Below are positions 25,850-35,514 of a stretch of DNA of 64,000 bases, piece by piece. Each line of letters starts with the position of its first letter. The first letter of the stretch is position 1. A program made the translations under genes and the position numbers. Below the pieces are notes generated by a model. The model had not been told where the DNA came from. It saw nothing but the letters and a program-made list of their open reading frames with translations, and ran no database searches. Source of the DNA: Microbulbifer agarilyticus (GTDB lineage: Bacteria; Pseudomonadota; Gammaproteobacteria; Pseudomonadales; Cellvibrionaceae); assembly GCF_019800665.1 (NCBI RefSeq), contig NZ_JAHVKO010000004.1:496001-560000 (forward strand), written 5' to 3'.

Positions 25850-26983
25850 CTAACAGGGTGCCAATAGTGGGGCGCGCATGGCCGTTAATTGTTTGACCAG
25901 CTTGGCGATGGGCGCCGGCAGGCCGAGATCCTGTCCGGATCGGGGCCGGTCGAGCTGGCGCAGTTTATACCAGCCGCTGGCTCCTTCCGCTACCTGATCG
26001 GGCTTGCGCGGCAGACTTATCCACACCGGGTGGATATCCAGGTGGAAGTGGCTGAAGGTGTGGCGCATGGGTGGCAGGGCCTGCAGCTCGCTGGCGTCCA
26101 GGTCCTGTGCCGCCAGCCATTCCTGCGCGCTGGCTTCACCGCCGTCGTCCCCTTCCAGCTGTGGCGGTATCCACAGGCCACCCCAGATGCCGCTGGCGGG
26201 GCGCTGTTCCAGGTACAGCTCGCCATCGTGTTCGATCAGCAACAGGGTAGTCTGGCGCACCGGCTTTTCCTTCTTGGGCTTCTTGCCCGGGTAATAGGTG
26301 GGGTTGCCCTGGGCGTGGGCCACGCAGTGCTTGGCAAACGGGCAGCGCTCGCAGGCGGGCTTGGAACGGGTGCACAGGGTGGCGCCCAGGTCCATCATCG
26401 CCTGGGTGTAGTCGCCGGTGCGCTTGGCGGGGGTGTACTGCTCGGCGATCTCCCACAGGCCCTTGGCTACGGCGGTCTGCCCGGGCCAGCCTTCCACCGC
26501 GTGCATACGCGCCAGTACCCGTTTGACGTTGCCGTCGAGAATCGCCGCTTCCAGCCCCATGCTGATACTGGCGATGGCGCCGGCGGTGGAGCGGCCGATG
26601 CCGGGCAGTTCGGCGAGGGCTTCGAGGCTGCGGGGGAATTCGCCATTGTGTTCGTTGACCACGGTCTGCGCGCATTTGTGCAGGTTGCGCGCGCGGGCGT
26701 AGTAGCCGAGGCCGCTCCAGTGGGCCAGCACCTGGTCCTGGCTGGCGGCAGCGAGGGCTTCCACGGTGGGGAAGGACTCCATAAACCGCTGGTAGTAGGG
26801 AATGACCGCCGCTACCTGGGTCTGCTGCAGCATGATCTCCGATACCCACACCCGGTAGGGGTTGATGTCCTGCTGCCACGGCAGGTCGTGACGGCCATGC
26901 TGGTCGAACCACTTGAGCAGGGTGCGCTGGAACTGGCTGGGGGAGATGGTTGCGGGCTTCGCGGAGATGGGCTTGCTGGACAT
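25850..26983 (-). CDS. mutY: A/G-specific adenine DNA glycosylase MutY
   Basis: 377 aa. Start region [33 protein letters not shown], helix-hairpin-helix [12 protein letters not shown], catalytic Asp in [12 protein letters not shown], and 4Fe-4S ligands C-x6-C-x2-C-x5-C in [17 protein letters not shown]. The C-terminal domain (about 240-360) is the MutT-like 8-oxoG reader with the [12 protein letters not shown] segment. It removes adenine opposite 8-oxoguanine to prevent G:C to T:A mutations. First gene of the mutY-yggX unit. Confidence 0.98.
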   Translation of the reverse strand: MSSKPISAKPATISPSQFQRTLLKWFDQHGRHDLPWQQDINPYRVWVSEIMLQQTQVAAVIPYYQRFMESFPTVEALAAASQDQVLAHWSGLGYYARARNLHKCAQTVVNEHNGEFPRSLEALAELPGIGRSTAGAIASISMGLEAAILDGNVKRVLARMHAVEGWPGQTAVAKGLWEIAEQYTPAKRTGDYTQAMMDLGATLCTRSKPACERCPFAKHCVAHAQGNPTYYPGKKPKKEKPVRQTTLLLIEHDGELYLEQRPASGIWGGLWIPPQLEGDDGGEASAQEWLAAQDLDASELQALPPMRHTFSHFHLDIHPVWISLPRKPDQVAEGASGWYKLRQLDRPRSGQDLGLPAPIAKLVKQLTAMRAPLLAPC

Positions 26984-27067
26984 GCTCTCGGGGCCGTGGA
27001 ATCGGCAAGTAGGAACCTCGGGTGCAGCGAGTGTACCAGAGGTCCTACAGAAGGTTAGAGCAGGACG

Positions 27068-27754
27068 TCAGAAGAGTTCGATCCGTTTGCCCCGTGGTTT
27101 GGGTTGTTTGTGTTCATCCGGCAGGGTGCACAGGCGGTCCATGCGGGTGGTGCTGCCGTCGGCGTATTCCCACACCAGCTGTTCGCCGTCCATGTAGCGT
27201 TTGACCACGATCGGGCCCCAGCCAAACACGCGGAACTCCAGTACGCCGTTATTCCAGGTGGTGCCGGCGGAGCTGCGGGCGCAGTATTCGCGCTCGCCGG
27301 CGGTGAATAGCACCGAGCCCTCGGTATCGTTGGAGGTGAGGCCGGCGGTGCTGTTGGGGCCCAGGTCGTGAATGATACCGGCAGAAGTAATTACCAGCCG
27401 TTCGCCGCACTGCTCGATGCGCTCTACATGGCCCTTGTAGCCGCCTTCCACCCCGATCCACAGGCCGCGCAGGTCGGCTGCACCTTCAGACAGCGGCTCG
27501 GTGCACTCGGTCAGGATCGGCAGCGGGAAGTGTTCGTAGGCGCAGCCAGGGGTGTTGCCCTTGGGGATGTCGGCGGCCATTTTGCCGCTGCCATCCAGTT
27601 CCGGCAGTGCGCAGTAATTGAGGGTACTGCCGTCGCCGGCGAGAGTCGCGGGGTCGATGGTCAGTGGTGGGCGGGCAGAGAAAAAAGCCAGCCAAAAAGC
27701 CCAGGCGAAAAACGCCACCAGGGCCAGTGCGGTGCGGGTGAGCCATTTTTTCAT
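27068..27754 (-). CDS. Membrane-anchored protein of unknown function
   Basis: 228 aa. One N-terminal helix (LTRTALALVAFFAWAFWLAFF), then a soluble domain with six or seven cysteines (NYCALPELDG, GCAYEHFP, TECTEPL, IEQCGER, REYCARS, RLCTLP), consistent with a disulfide-bonded periplasmic domain. The segment LRGLWIGVEGGYKGHVERIEQCGERLVITSAGIIHDL looks beta-rich, lipocalin- or heme-nitrobindin-like in feel, but no family is assigned. It lies 53 bases downstream of the MBL-fold hydrolase on the same strand and may be co-transcribed. RBS AGGAAACC. Confidence 0.75.
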   Translation of the reverse strand: MKKWLTRTALALVAFFAWAFWLAFFSARPPLTIDPATLAGDGSTLNYCALPELDGSGKMAADIPKGNTPGCAYEHFPLPILTECTEPLSEGAADLRGLWIGVEGGYKGHVERIEQCGERLVITSAGIIHDLGPNSTAGLTSNDTEGSVLFTAGEREYCARSSAGTTWNNGVLEFRVFGWGPIVVKRYMDGEQLVWEYADGSTTRMDRLCTLPDEHKQPKPRGKRIELF

Positions 27755-27807
27755 GAGGGTTTCCTGTACGGCGGTTTATTGTTTGCAGCGGGCATCGGCC
27801 CGCGGGC

Positions 27808-28890
27808 TCAAAGGCCTTCGGAGACCAGGCGGATTTCGTCACTGCCGGTGGGCAGGGAGAACAGGGTGCCGTCGCGGGTGACGGTCACCGGGCCGGAATA
27901 GATCTCGTCGAGGCCGTCCACAAATATCGCTTCCATGGCAGGCACCCGCAGTGGCGGCACCAGGTGGTACAGGGCCAGGTGGCCAACGCCGGCGCGCCGG
28001 GCGCTCTCGGCGGCCTCGCGCGGGTCGGTATGATAGTCCTGGATGTCATACATCACCTTGGCGGCGATGGCGTTACCGGTTTGCTTGCCCACCTTTTCGA
28101 TGATGCCTACCAGTTTGCGCGACAGCGCCTCGTGTAACAGCAGGTCTGCGCCCTTGGCGAAGTGCTCGAGGTTGGGGGATTGCACCGTGTCGCCGCTGAT
28201 CACCACGCTGCGGCCAGCGTAGTCGAAGCGGTAGCCCACGGCCGGTTCCACCGGCGCGTGCTCGACGCGGAAGGCGGTGACGCGCAGGCCGTCGCGGTCC
28301 CACACAATTTCACCCACGCCATCTGCCGGTACCGCAAACGGTTGCGCCACCATGCCCTTGCCGGACAGGGGGGCCACGGTATCGCCGTGGTGGTCGTGGC
28401 GGTACTGCACGTCGTGTGAATACGCCAGGTTAAAACCCTGTACCACCGGCTCGACGCCTTCCGGGGCAATCACCGGCAGGGGGCTGGTGTTGGCGCTGCT
28501 GGCCCAGCGCAGGGTGGCCACTTCACCGAGGCCGTCGATATGGTCGGAATGGAAGTGGGTCAGCAGTACCGCATCGATTTCGCCAATGGGCAGGCGCATC
28601 ATGCCGATGGTTTTGGCACCGCCGCTGCCCGCGTCCACCATCAGTAAATTGTCGCCGGCCATCACCAGCAGGCAGGGGCCGGAGCGCTGCGGGTCGGCCA
28701 TGGGGCTGCCGGCGCCGCACACGGCTACATGCAGGCCGTCGCCAAGTTCGGCCAGGGCATCGGCGGCCATTATGCGCGGCAGCGCGCGTTCCAGTAGCAC
28801 GGGGGCAATGTGTGCACGCTGGCTGAATAAAACCACGGCGACGATGGCAATTGCCCCGAGCGTGAAGGTTATTTTTTTATTCAAATTCAC
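27808..28890 (-). CDS. Membrane-anchored metallo-beta-lactamase-fold hydrolase
   Basis: 360 aa from GTG 28890, chosen for AGGAG eight bases upstream; a longer frame to 28968 lacks a ribosome site. N-terminal signal anchor (ITFTLGAIAIVAVVLFS). The MBL core has LLMVDAGSGGAKT, the zinc motif THFHSDHIDG, a third-ligand region HAPVEPAVGYRFDYAGRSVVISGDT and a final ALYHLVPP. The layout resembles tRNase Z/arylsulfatase-type (AtsA) and lactonase-like members. A periplasmic hydrolase acting on an ester or phosphodiester is likely; the substrate is not predictable. Confidence 0.87.
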   Translation of the reverse strand: MNLNKKITFTLGAIAIVAVVLFSQRAHIAPVLLERALPRIMAADALAELGDGLHVAVCGAGSPMADPQRSGPCLLVMAGDNLLMVDAGSGGAKTIGMMRLPIGEIDAVLLTHFHSDHIDGLGEVATLRWASSANTSPLPVIAPEGVEPVVQGFNLAYSHDVQYRHDHHGDTVAPLSGKGMVAQPFAVPADGVGEIVWDRDGLRVTAFRVEHAPVEPAVGYRFDYAGRSVVISGDTVQSPNLEHFAKGADLLLHEALSRKLVGIIEKVGKQTGNAIAAKVMYDIQDYHTDPREAAESARRAGVGHLALYHLVPPLRVPAMEAIFVDGLDEIYSGPVTVTRDGTLFSLPTGSDEIRLVSEGL

Positions 28891-29067
28891 AGCGCGACTC
28901 CTGTGTCTCTCTTGTGCGTCTCGGGCACTGCTGCAGTGCCGCGGCGCGACCGCTTTACCTTGTGTCATACTTTATGCCATTATTTGTCGCGAAGTAAAGA
29001 TAACGAATAAAAACCTGCGTGGGGTCCGCATCCGGGCACACGTATTATTGCCAGACCGGAGTTGCCG

Positions 29068-30252
29068 ATGACCGCCTCCCTTAACGCTCCCTACACGATG
29101 TATGGGATTCCTGCCTCTCTGTATACCGCCAAGGTGCGCTGCTATATGCGCAAGCAGGGGATTGGTTTTACCGAATGCGGAGTGAACCACCCGCAATACC
29201 AGCAGGCGATCGTGCCGCAGCTCGGCCGCATCATCATGCCGGTGGTGGAGAGTGCCGCGGGGGAAGTGATCCAGGACGGTACCGATATTATTGATTACTT
29301 CGAGCAGCAGGGTTTGTACCGCCAGTCGGCTTACCCCGATACACCGCTGCAACAGACGCTGGCGCACCTGTTTGAGCTGTTCGGTGGCGAGGGCATGTTG
29401 CGCCCGGCGATGCACTACCGCTGGCATTTCGACGAAGAAAATCTGGCGTTTTTGAAAAACGAATTCTGTGCGGGCCTGGTACCACCGGGCACGGATGAGA
29501 AGGGGCGCACCCAGCTGTTCGACTGGGCCAGCGGGCGCATGCGCAAGGCCGCGGTCGGCTTCGGCGCACCGGTGGAAGCGCGCGCACTGATCGAGCAGTC
29601 ATATGCGGAATTCCTGGCGCTGTTCTCCGAGCACCTGAGCACGGTGCCCTATTTGCTCGGTGGCCGCCCAACCCTAGGTGATTACGGCCTCACCGGCCCA
29701 CTTTATGGGCATATGGCGCGCGACCCCAAACCGGCCGCGCTGATGCGCGAGACGGCGCCGCAGGTGGCGCGCTGGGTGGAGCGTATGCATGCGCCGGAAC
29801 AGGTGGCTGTGGAGTACGCGGAAGAATATGTGGGAGAGAACGCTCAGCTATTCGCCGACGACGCCATTCCAGAAACTCTGAAGGCGCTGATGCGCTTTGT
29901 GGCCGAGGAATATCTGCCCGAGTTGGCAGCGCATGTGGCATTTGCCAATCAGTGGCTGCGCGAACGCCCGGACTTGGAAGACGGTACCAATGGCTTCGAA
30001 GATCCCGCCGAGCGCATTATCGGCAAGGCAGAGTTCCAGTGGCGCGGCATATCGTTGAGCACCTGGGTGATGCCGTACCGTTTTTACCTGCTGCAACGCA
30101 TTCAGGATAGCTATGACGCGGCAGCACCCAGCGAGCAGGAAAAAATCGCGGCGCTGTTTGCCGAGACCGGGCTGGAAGCGATGCTGACCCTGCGCACCGA
30201 CCGCCGTGTGGAACGCAAGGGGCACCTTGAAGTTTGGGGGCCACTGCGCTGA
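29068..30252 (+). CDS. Large GST-like protein, paralogue 1
   Basis: 394 aa from ATG 29068 with GGAG seven bases upstream. Thioredoxin-fold GST N-domain at about 8-85 (YTMYGIPASLYTAKVRCYMRKQGIGF; cis-Pro in RIIMPVVESAAGEVIQDGTDIIDYFE) and a helical C-domain with GGRPTLGDYGLTGPLYGHMARDP. A further 130-residue C-terminal extension is absent from ordinary 200-230 aa GSTs. Three homologues of this long type occur at 46403, 49016 and 59873. Ser/Thr residues take the catalytic region. Glutathione conjugation or isomerisation of a hydrophobic substrate is likely but unproven. It diverges from the MBL hydrolase gene. Confidence 0.88.
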   Translation: MTASLNAPYTMYGIPASLYTAKVRCYMRKQGIGFTECGVNHPQYQQAIVPQLGRIIMPVVESAAGEVIQDGTDIIDYFEQQGLYRQSAYPDTPLQQTLAHLFELFGGEGMLRPAMHYRWHFDEENLAFLKNEFCAGLVPPGTDEKGRTQLFDWASGRMRKAAVGFGAPVEARALIEQSYAEFLALFSEHLSTVPYLLGGRPTLGDYGLTGPLYGHMARDPKPAALMRETAPQVARWVERMHAPEQVAVEYAEEYVGENAQLFADDAIPETLKALMRFVAEEYLPELAAHVAFANQWLRERPDLEDGTNGFEDPAERIIGKAEFQWRGISLSTWVMPYRFYLLQRIQDSYDAAAPSEQEKIAALFAETGLEAMLTLRTDRRVERKGHLEVWGPLR

Positions 30253-30288
30253 TCGGTACGGGTTGAACGAATCTCGCAAAAATAATCA

Positions 30289-30311
30289 GGCCGCATCCAG
30301 CGGCCTTTTTT
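30289..30311 (+). terminator. Terminator of the GST-like gene
   Basis: GGCCGC (30289-30294), 5-base loop, GCGGCC (30300-30305), six T's; 37 bases after the stop codon. Confidence 0.88.
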
Positions 30312-30318
30312 ATGCGCC

Positions 30319-30345
30319 AAAAAAAAGGCCCCACAATGTGGGGCC
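30319..30345 (-). terminator. Terminator of the acyl-CoA dehydrogenase transcript
   Basis: On the minus strand GGCCCCAC / GTGGGGCC (30345-30338 and 30334-30327) with loop ATT, followed by eight T's (30326-30319). It sits 45 bases beyond the stop of the minus-strand gene. Confidence 0.85.
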
Positions 30346-30390
30346 AAGCATCGGCGCCAGGCGGTCTCGGGGGCCGCCATGCACGAGGAT

Positions 30391-32187
30391 TTAAAACGCG
30401 AAGTGCTCCGCCGCCATCGCCATCATGCTGTCTCCACCATTCTGGACACAGGCACTGTGACTCTTGGCACGGGGCAGTACCCGGTCAAAATAAAACGCAC
30501 CGGTTTGTAGTTTGGCGGTGTAGAAATTGGCATCGCCACTGCCGTCGGCGAGTTTCTGCTGTGCGGTGGCCATCATGCGCAGCCAGTAGTAAGCGAGCAC
30601 CACGTAGCCGGCGAACATCAGGTAGTCCACCGAGGCCGCTCCAATCTCTTCTGGGTTGCTCATGGCGCGTTTGCCGATTGTTGCGGTCAGCGATTGCAGT
30701 TCTTCCAAGTACTGGCCGATCACGGCTGCGTGTGCAGCCAGTTGTTCGTCCGCGCTGCACTCCCCGAGGAAGCTGCCCATTTCCTGCATAAAGCCTTTCA
30801 GCAGTTCGCCCTGGCTGCCCAGCACCTTGCGGCCCAGCAGGTCGAGTGCCTGAATGCCGGTGGTGCCTTCGTACAGGCAGGAAATCTTGGTGTCACGCAT
30901 CAGCTGTTCCATGCCCCACTCGGAAATAAATCCGTGGCCGCCGTACACCTGTACACCGTGGCTGGTGGACTCCATGCCGGTCTCGGTGAGGAAGGCCTTG
31001 GCGATGGGGGTGAGCAGGGCCAGCTTGGCATCGGCGCGCGCGCGTTCGTCGGCGTCGGTGCCTTTGTGGGTGGTGTCGATCAACATTGACAGGTCGGCGC
31101 TCATGGCACGGCCGCCCTCGGCAAATGCCTTCTGGGTCAGCAGCATGCGGCGCACGTCCGGGTGCACGATGATCGGGTCGGCGGCGCCGTCCGGGTTTTT
31201 GGCGCCAGATAGCGCGCGCATCTGCAGGCGCTCGCGGGCGTAGGCCAGTGAGCCCTGGAAGGCGGCATCCGAGGCGGCCACGCCTTCGAGCGCCACGCCC
31301 AGACGCGCCGCGTTCATAAAGGTGAACATGCAGTGGAGGCCGCGATTGACCTCGCCAATCAGGTAGCCGCGGGCATCGTCAAAATTGAGTACGCAGGTGG
31401 CGCTGCCCTTGATGCCCATCTTGTGTTCGATGGAGGCGCAGTGCACACCGTTGCGTTCACCCAGGGAGGAGTCTTCATTGACGTTGACCTTGGGCACGAT
31501 AAACAGCGAGATACCTTTGGTGCCCGCCGGGGAGTCGGGAAGGCGCGCCAGTACGATGTGCACAATGTTTTCGGCCAGGTCGTGGTCGCCGGCACTGATA
31601 AAAATCTTGCTGCCGTTGAGGCGGTAGCTGCCGTCGGCGTTGGCTTCGGCTTTGGTGCGCAGCAGGCCGAGGTCGGTGCCGCAGTGGGGTTCGGTCAGGC
31701 ACATGGTGCCGGTCCAGCGCCCTTCGACCAGTGCCGGCAGGAACCGGGCTTTCTGTTCGTCGGTGCCGTGCTCTTCCAGTGTCGCCATGGCACCGTGGCT
31801 GAGGCCCGGATACATTCCCCAACTGTGGTTGGCGGCAGAAATCATTTCACTGATCGGTTGCTGCAGCGAGTGCGGCAGGCCCTGGCCGCCGAACTTCTCG
31901 TTCTGCGCCAGCGTCGGCCAGCCCGCTTCCACATACTGCTGGTAGGCTTCCTTGAAGCCGTCGGGCGTGGTCACTTCACCGTCGTTCCACTGGCAGCCCT
32001 GCTCATCACCGATGCGGTTCAGCGGAGCGACCACGTCCTCGACAAACTTGGCCGCTTCCTCATGGATGGCGTTGATGGTGTCTGCATCGACATCTTCGAA
32101 ACCGAGTTTGCGGTAGTGGGCCTCGCAGTCGAACACTTCCTGAAAGACAAATTGGATGTCGCGCAGCGGCGCCTTATATTCGGGCAT
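30391..32187 (-). CDS. Acyl-CoA dehydrogenase, DmdC/long C-terminal type
   Basis: 598 aa, longer than the 380-400 aa of classical enzymes, with the extra N-terminal and C-terminal helical domains of the DmdC/AcdB group. Visible motifs: MCLTEPHCGTDLGLL (FAD and substrate loop), GVQVYGGHGFISEWGMEQLMRD and LYEGTTGIQALDLLGRK (FAD contact and catalytic Glu region). It oxidises acyl-CoA to enoyl-CoA with FAD. It lies 36 bases downstream of the acyl-CoA ligase on the same strand, so activation and first oxidation of a fatty acid are encoded together. 3-methylmercaptopropionyl-CoA is a possible but unproven substrate. Confidence 0.93.
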   Translation of the reverse strand: MPEYKAPLRDIQFVFQEVFDCEAHYRKLGFEDVDADTINAIHEEAAKFVEDVVAPLNRIGDEQGCQWNDGEVTTPDGFKEAYQQYVEAGWPTLAQNEKFGGQGLPHSLQQPISEMISAANHSWGMYPGLSHGAMATLEEHGTDEQKARFLPALVEGRWTGTMCLTEPHCGTDLGLLRTKAEANADGSYRLNGSKIFISAGDHDLAENIVHIVLARLPDSPAGTKGISLFIVPKVNVNEDSSLGERNGVHCASIEHKMGIKGSATCVLNFDDARGYLIGEVNRGLHCMFTFMNAARLGVALEGVAASDAAFQGSLAYARERLQMRALSGAKNPDGAADPIIVHPDVRRMLLTQKAFAEGGRAMSADLSMLIDTTHKGTDADERARADAKLALLTPIAKAFLTETGMESTSHGVQVYGGHGFISEWGMEQLMRDTKISCLYEGTTGIQALDLLGRKVLGSQGELLKGFMQEMGSFLGECSADEQLAAHAAVIGQYLEELQSLTATIGKRAMSNPEEIGAASVDYLMFAGYVVLAYYWLRMMATAQQKLADGSGDANFYTAKLQTGAFYFDRVLPRAKSHSACVQNGGDSMMAMAAEHFAF

Positions 32188-32223
32188 AACAATAACTCTC
32201 TAATATTTTGTTCGATCGGAAAA

Positions 32224-33894
32224 TCAGGCTTCGGCAAGCAGTTTGCGCAGGTCTTTGCGCAGCACCTTGCCGACTGGGGTTTTCGGCAGTTCGTCCATCA
32301 CCTCGAACTCCCGCGGCACCTTGTAGGCGGTGAGGTGTTGGCGGCAGTGGGCAATCAGTGCCTCGGTATCCAGTTTGCCCTCGTAAACCTCCACATACAC
32401 ACGCACTTTTTCTCCGGTCTGTTCGCAGGGCACGCCAATGGCACCGGCGGTGGCGATGGACTCGTGCATCGCCACCACTTCCTCGATTTCATTCGGGAAT
32501 ACGTTAAAGCCAGAGACCAGAATCATGTCTTTCTTGCGGTCGACAATGCGCAGCAGGCCATCCTCTCCCAGGGTGGCAATGTCACCGGTGGCCACCCAGC
32601 CGTCGCGGATGACTTCTGCCGTGGCCTCCGGCCGCTGGTAATAGCCCTGCATGACCTGCGGCCCTTTCACCAACAGCTCACCGGGTTCGCCCGCGGCCAC
32701 ATCCTCGCCGTTTTCATCGACCAAACGCACGTCGGTGGAAGGCAGCGGCACACCGATTGCGCCGCTGAAGTAATCCTGGGTGTAGGGGCTTACCGCTACG
32801 CAGGGGGAGCACTCGGTAAGGCCAAATCCCTCGAGCACGGCGCAGCCGGTTTTTTCTTGCCACTTCTCGGCCACTGCGCGCTGGGTGGCCATGCCGCCGG
32901 CCATAGTTACCTTGAGCGCGCTGAAATCCAGCTTGTCGAAGCCGGGGGTATTCATCAGGCCGTTGAACAGGGTGTTAACACCGGTGAAGAAAGTGAAGCG
33001 GTATTTGGACAGGGTTTTTACAAACCCGTCCATGTCGCGGGGGTTGGCGATCAGCAGGTTGCTGCCACCACTGAACATAAAGGCGAGGCAGTTACAGGTG
33101 AGTGCGTAGATATGGTAGAGCGGCAGCGCCGTGACCATTATTTCGTTGCCCTCTTCCACAATCGGCTCGATCATGGCGCGGGTCTGCAGCATGTTGGCGA
33201 TGATATTGCGCTGGCTCAGTACTGCGCCCTTGGCCACACCGGTGGTGCCCCCGGTGTACTGCAGGAACGCGATATCATCGCCGCAAACGGTCACCGGCGA
33301 AAGGCTCAGGCGCGCACCGCGGGCCAGAGCCTCGTTAAAGCCGATAGCGCCGGGCAGTTGGAACGCCGGCACCGCTTTTTTGACTTTGCGCACCACAAAA
33401 TTGAGTAATTTACCCTTAAGGCCGAGGCAATCACCCACCCCGGTGGTAATCACATTCACCACTGGCGTATCGTCGATAACTGCTTCGAGGGTGTGCGCGA
33501 AGATTTCGAAAATCACGATCGCCTTGCTACCGGAATCCTGCAGCTGGTGGCGCAGTTCGCGCTCAGTGTAAAGCGGATTGACGTTGACCACGGTAATGCC
33601 CGCCAACTGTGCGCCAAACAATGCGATGGGGTACTGCAGCAGGTTGGGTACCATGATGGCCAGTCGGTCGCCTTTAACCAGCCCCAGGTCCTGTTGCAGG
33701 AAAGCCGCAAATGCCTCGGCTTTTTCTCCCAGCTGGGCGTAGGTTAATTCGTAGCCCATGCTGATGAAGGATGGCTTGTGCGCGAATTTTTTTACCGATT
33801 CCTGAAAAACTTCATTGATGGAGGCGTGTGCATCCGGGTCAATTTCTGTGGGAACACCCGGTGGGTACAGGGTTTCTTGCCAGGGTCTATTCAT
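32224..33894 (-). CDS. fadD: Long-chain fatty acid-CoA ligase (FadD-like)
   Basis: 556 aa, typical FadD size. AMP-binding motifs: YTGGTTGVAKGAVLS (P-loop), EGFGLTECSP, GWVATGDIATLGEDGLLRIVDRKKDMI, and the C-terminal lysine motif PKTPVGKVLRKDLR. It adenylates a fatty acid and transfers it to CoA. First gene of the two-gene unit with the acyl-CoA dehydrogenase, divergent from the HCCA-isomerase-like gene. Paralogues outside the window are likely, so fadD here is a family name. Confidence 0.92.
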   Translation of the reverse strand: MNRPWQETLYPPGVPTEIDPDAHASINEVFQESVKKFAHKPSFISMGYELTYAQLGEKAEAFAAFLQQDLGLVKGDRLAIMVPNLLQYPIALFGAQLAGITVVNVNPLYTERELRHQLQDSGSKAIVIFEIFAHTLEAVIDDTPVVNVITTGVGDCLGLKGKLLNFVVRKVKKAVPAFQLPGAIGFNEALARGARLSLSPVTVCGDDIAFLQYTGGTTGVAKGAVLSQRNIIANMLQTRAMIEPIVEEGNEIMVTALPLYHIYALTCNCLAFMFSGGSNLLIANPRDMDGFVKTLSKYRFTFFTGVNTLFNGLMNTPGFDKLDFSALKVTMAGGMATQRAVAEKWQEKTGCAVLEGFGLTECSPCVAVSPYTQDYFSGAIGVPLPSTDVRLVDENGEDVAAGEPGELLVKGPQVMQGYYQRPEATAEVIRDGWVATGDIATLGEDGLLRIVDRKKDMILVSGFNVFPNEIEEVVAMHESIATAGAIGVPCEQTGEKVRVYVEVYEGKLDTEALIAHCRQHLTAYKVPREFEVMDELPKTPVGKVLRKDLRKLLAEA

Positions 33895-34001
33895 TATTTT
33901 TCTTCTCGCTGCTGTTGTGATCGCTGCTTGACGCCGAACGGGCTGCTCGCGTTACTGTGGTACATCGCGCGCGGGTGCGCTTAGATGTAACGCTACGATA
34001 C

Positions 34002-34056
34002 TAATTCTTGTGAGTAATTCTTGTAAGTAATCCTAGATAGCAACCTTAAATATAAT
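34002..34056 (+). promoter_or_regulatory. Tandem repeats and -10 box upstream of the HCCA-isomerase-like gene
   Basis: TAATTCTTGTGAG (34002-34014) and TAATTCTTGTAAG (34015-34027) are adjacent near-identical 13-mers, followed by a partial third (TAAT). A perfect TATAAT lies at 34051-34056, but the -35 position holds no consensus. The arrangement suits an activator-dependent promoter. The repeats also lie in the divergent fadD promoter region. I see no other regulatory site between 33895 and 34098. Confidence 0.5.
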
Positions 34057-34098
34057 GTCATAAGATAGGACAATACAAGGGGCGGGAGAAAGATTGGG

Positions 34099-35514
34099 AT
34101 GGCACAAGCATTCAAAGAGCAGGGCGGTGCAGCCACTATGGACCCTAGTAGGCTGCTGCGCTGGCTGACGTCGAAGGTGATGACGCGGGTTTGTGCGCCA
34201 CAGCGCCTGCAGGCGCGCCGCGATAAAGCGGAAGCCGCGCGCCAGCGCGACGGCGCCGCACATGTGGTGGAGTATTTCCATCAGGTGGACGATGGCTACA
34301 GCCATCTGGCCGCGCAAATGCTGGGGGCTCTGGCTGGGCGCTATGGTATTGAGCTGGTCGTTCATCTGGTCAGCGCGCCGAGTGGTGACAATGTACCCGA
34401 GCCCGAATTGCTCGCGCGTCTGTCGCGGGTGGATGCTGCTCTGATTGCGCCTCACTTTAATTTGCGCTTTCCCGCGGGCGACACGGCCCCCGCGCCGGAG
34501 CTGGTTGAGCAGGCCTCTGCCATCCTCTGTGCCCAGAGTACCAGCGGTTTTTTGGCATGCGCCGCGGAAGTCGGTCAGGCTCTGTGGGCCGGTGATCGGG
34601 CGCGAATGCAGGCGCTCGCCACGCGATGGGGCAGTGCCGGTGACGACCTGGTGGCGGAACGTATCGCCGCCGGCAATACGCGGCGCCGCCAGCTCAAGCA
34701 TTACTCCGGGGCCATGTTCTTTTACGGTGATGAATGGTACTGGGGCGTCGACCGTCTCTACCATCTGGAGCGTCGTTTGGCAGAGCTGGGTGCGGACCAG
34801 CTCCCTACCAATCCCGCGCTGGCACCGCGCCTACCCGTCGAGCCGGTTCAGAGTGCGTCCGCGAGCAGTCTGACCCTAGAGTTCTTCGCCTCCCTGCGCA
34901 GCCCTTATACCGCGGTTTGCTTCGACCGCGTGGTAGCGTTTGCCCGTGCGGCCGGTATCAAGCTGGTACTGCGGCCGGTGCTGCCGATGGTGATGCGCGG
35001 CGTGCCGGCAACGCGCGAAAAAGGCATGTACATTTTTACTGACGCCGCGCGGGAGGCGCGCGCGGCGGGAGTAGCCTTCGGCAATTTTTACGATCCGATT
35101 GGCGACCCGGTGCGCCGCGCTTATGCGCTGTACCCCTGGGCGTGCAAACAGGGGCGCGAAGTCGAGCTAATGTCCTGCTTCCTGCGGGCGGCGTTTGCCG
35201 AAGGCATCAATACCAATAAGGATCGGGGCCTGCGTTACGTGGTGGAGCAGGCCGGCCTCGATTGGCAGCAGGCACAGGATATCCTCACCGCAGACGCACG
35301 TACGCCTCAAGGCGAGCGCGACTGGGAAAACATGCTGGAGGGTAATCGCGAGGTGCTGTACCAGGCGGGGCTGTGGGGCGTGCCGAGTTTCCGCTTGCTC
35401 GACCAGAATGGCCGCGAGCAGCTCGCGGTGTGGGGTCAGGACCGTCTGTGGTTGGTAGCCCGCACGATCCAGCAACTGCTGGCGGAGCAGCATGTATCGG
35501 GCACCACAGAGTGA
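34099..35514 (+). CDS. Two-domain DsbA-fold protein, HCCA isomerase-like
   Basis: 471 aa, twice the usual length: two thioredoxin/DsbA-like domains in tandem. Domain 1 starts HVVEYFHQVDDGYSHLAAQML (about residue 55). Domain 2 starts LTLEFFASLRSPYTAVCFD (about residue 258) and carries the Ser-Pro-Tyr of kappa-class GST/2-hydroxychromene-2-carboxylate isomerases. Domain 1 has lost that Ser, so it is probably structural. Family chemistry is glutathione-dependent isomerisation of aromatic or hydrophobic intermediates. Later conserved parts include GVFGVPSF-type GLWGVPSFRLLDQNG and GQDRLWLV. No signal peptide, so cytoplasmic. Confidence 0.88.
   Translation: MAQAFKEQGGAATMDPSRLLRWLTSKVMTRVCAPQRLQARRDKAEAARQRDGAAHVVEYFHQVDDGYSHLAAQMLGALAGRYGIELVVHLVSAPSGDNVPEPELLARLSRVDAALIAPHFNLRFPAGDTAPAPELVEQASAILCAQSTSGFLACAAEVGQALWAGDRARMQALATRWGSAGDDLVAERIAAGNTRRRQLKHYSGAMFFYGDEWYWGVDRLYHLERRLAELGADQLPTNPALAPRLPVEPVQSASASSLTLEFFASLRSPYTAVCFDRVVAFARAAGIKLVLRPVLPMVMRGVPATREKGMYIFTDAAREARAAGVAFGNFYDPIGDPVRRAYALYPWACKQGREVELMSCFLRAAFAEGINTNKDRGLRYVVEQAGLDWQQAQDILTADARTPQGERDWENMLEGNREVLYQAGLWGVPSFRLLDQNGREQLAVWGQDRLWLVARTIQQLLAEQHVSGTTE

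Noticed and set aside
25889..27058. 389-codon plus-strand open frame
   Set aside because: Antisense to mutY.
31333..33408. 691-codon open frame on the plus strand
   Set aside because: It is fully antisense to the acyl-CoA dehydrogenase and FadD genes, whose family motifs are unmistakable. Its His/Gln/Gly-rich translation is typical of a GC-rich shadow frame.
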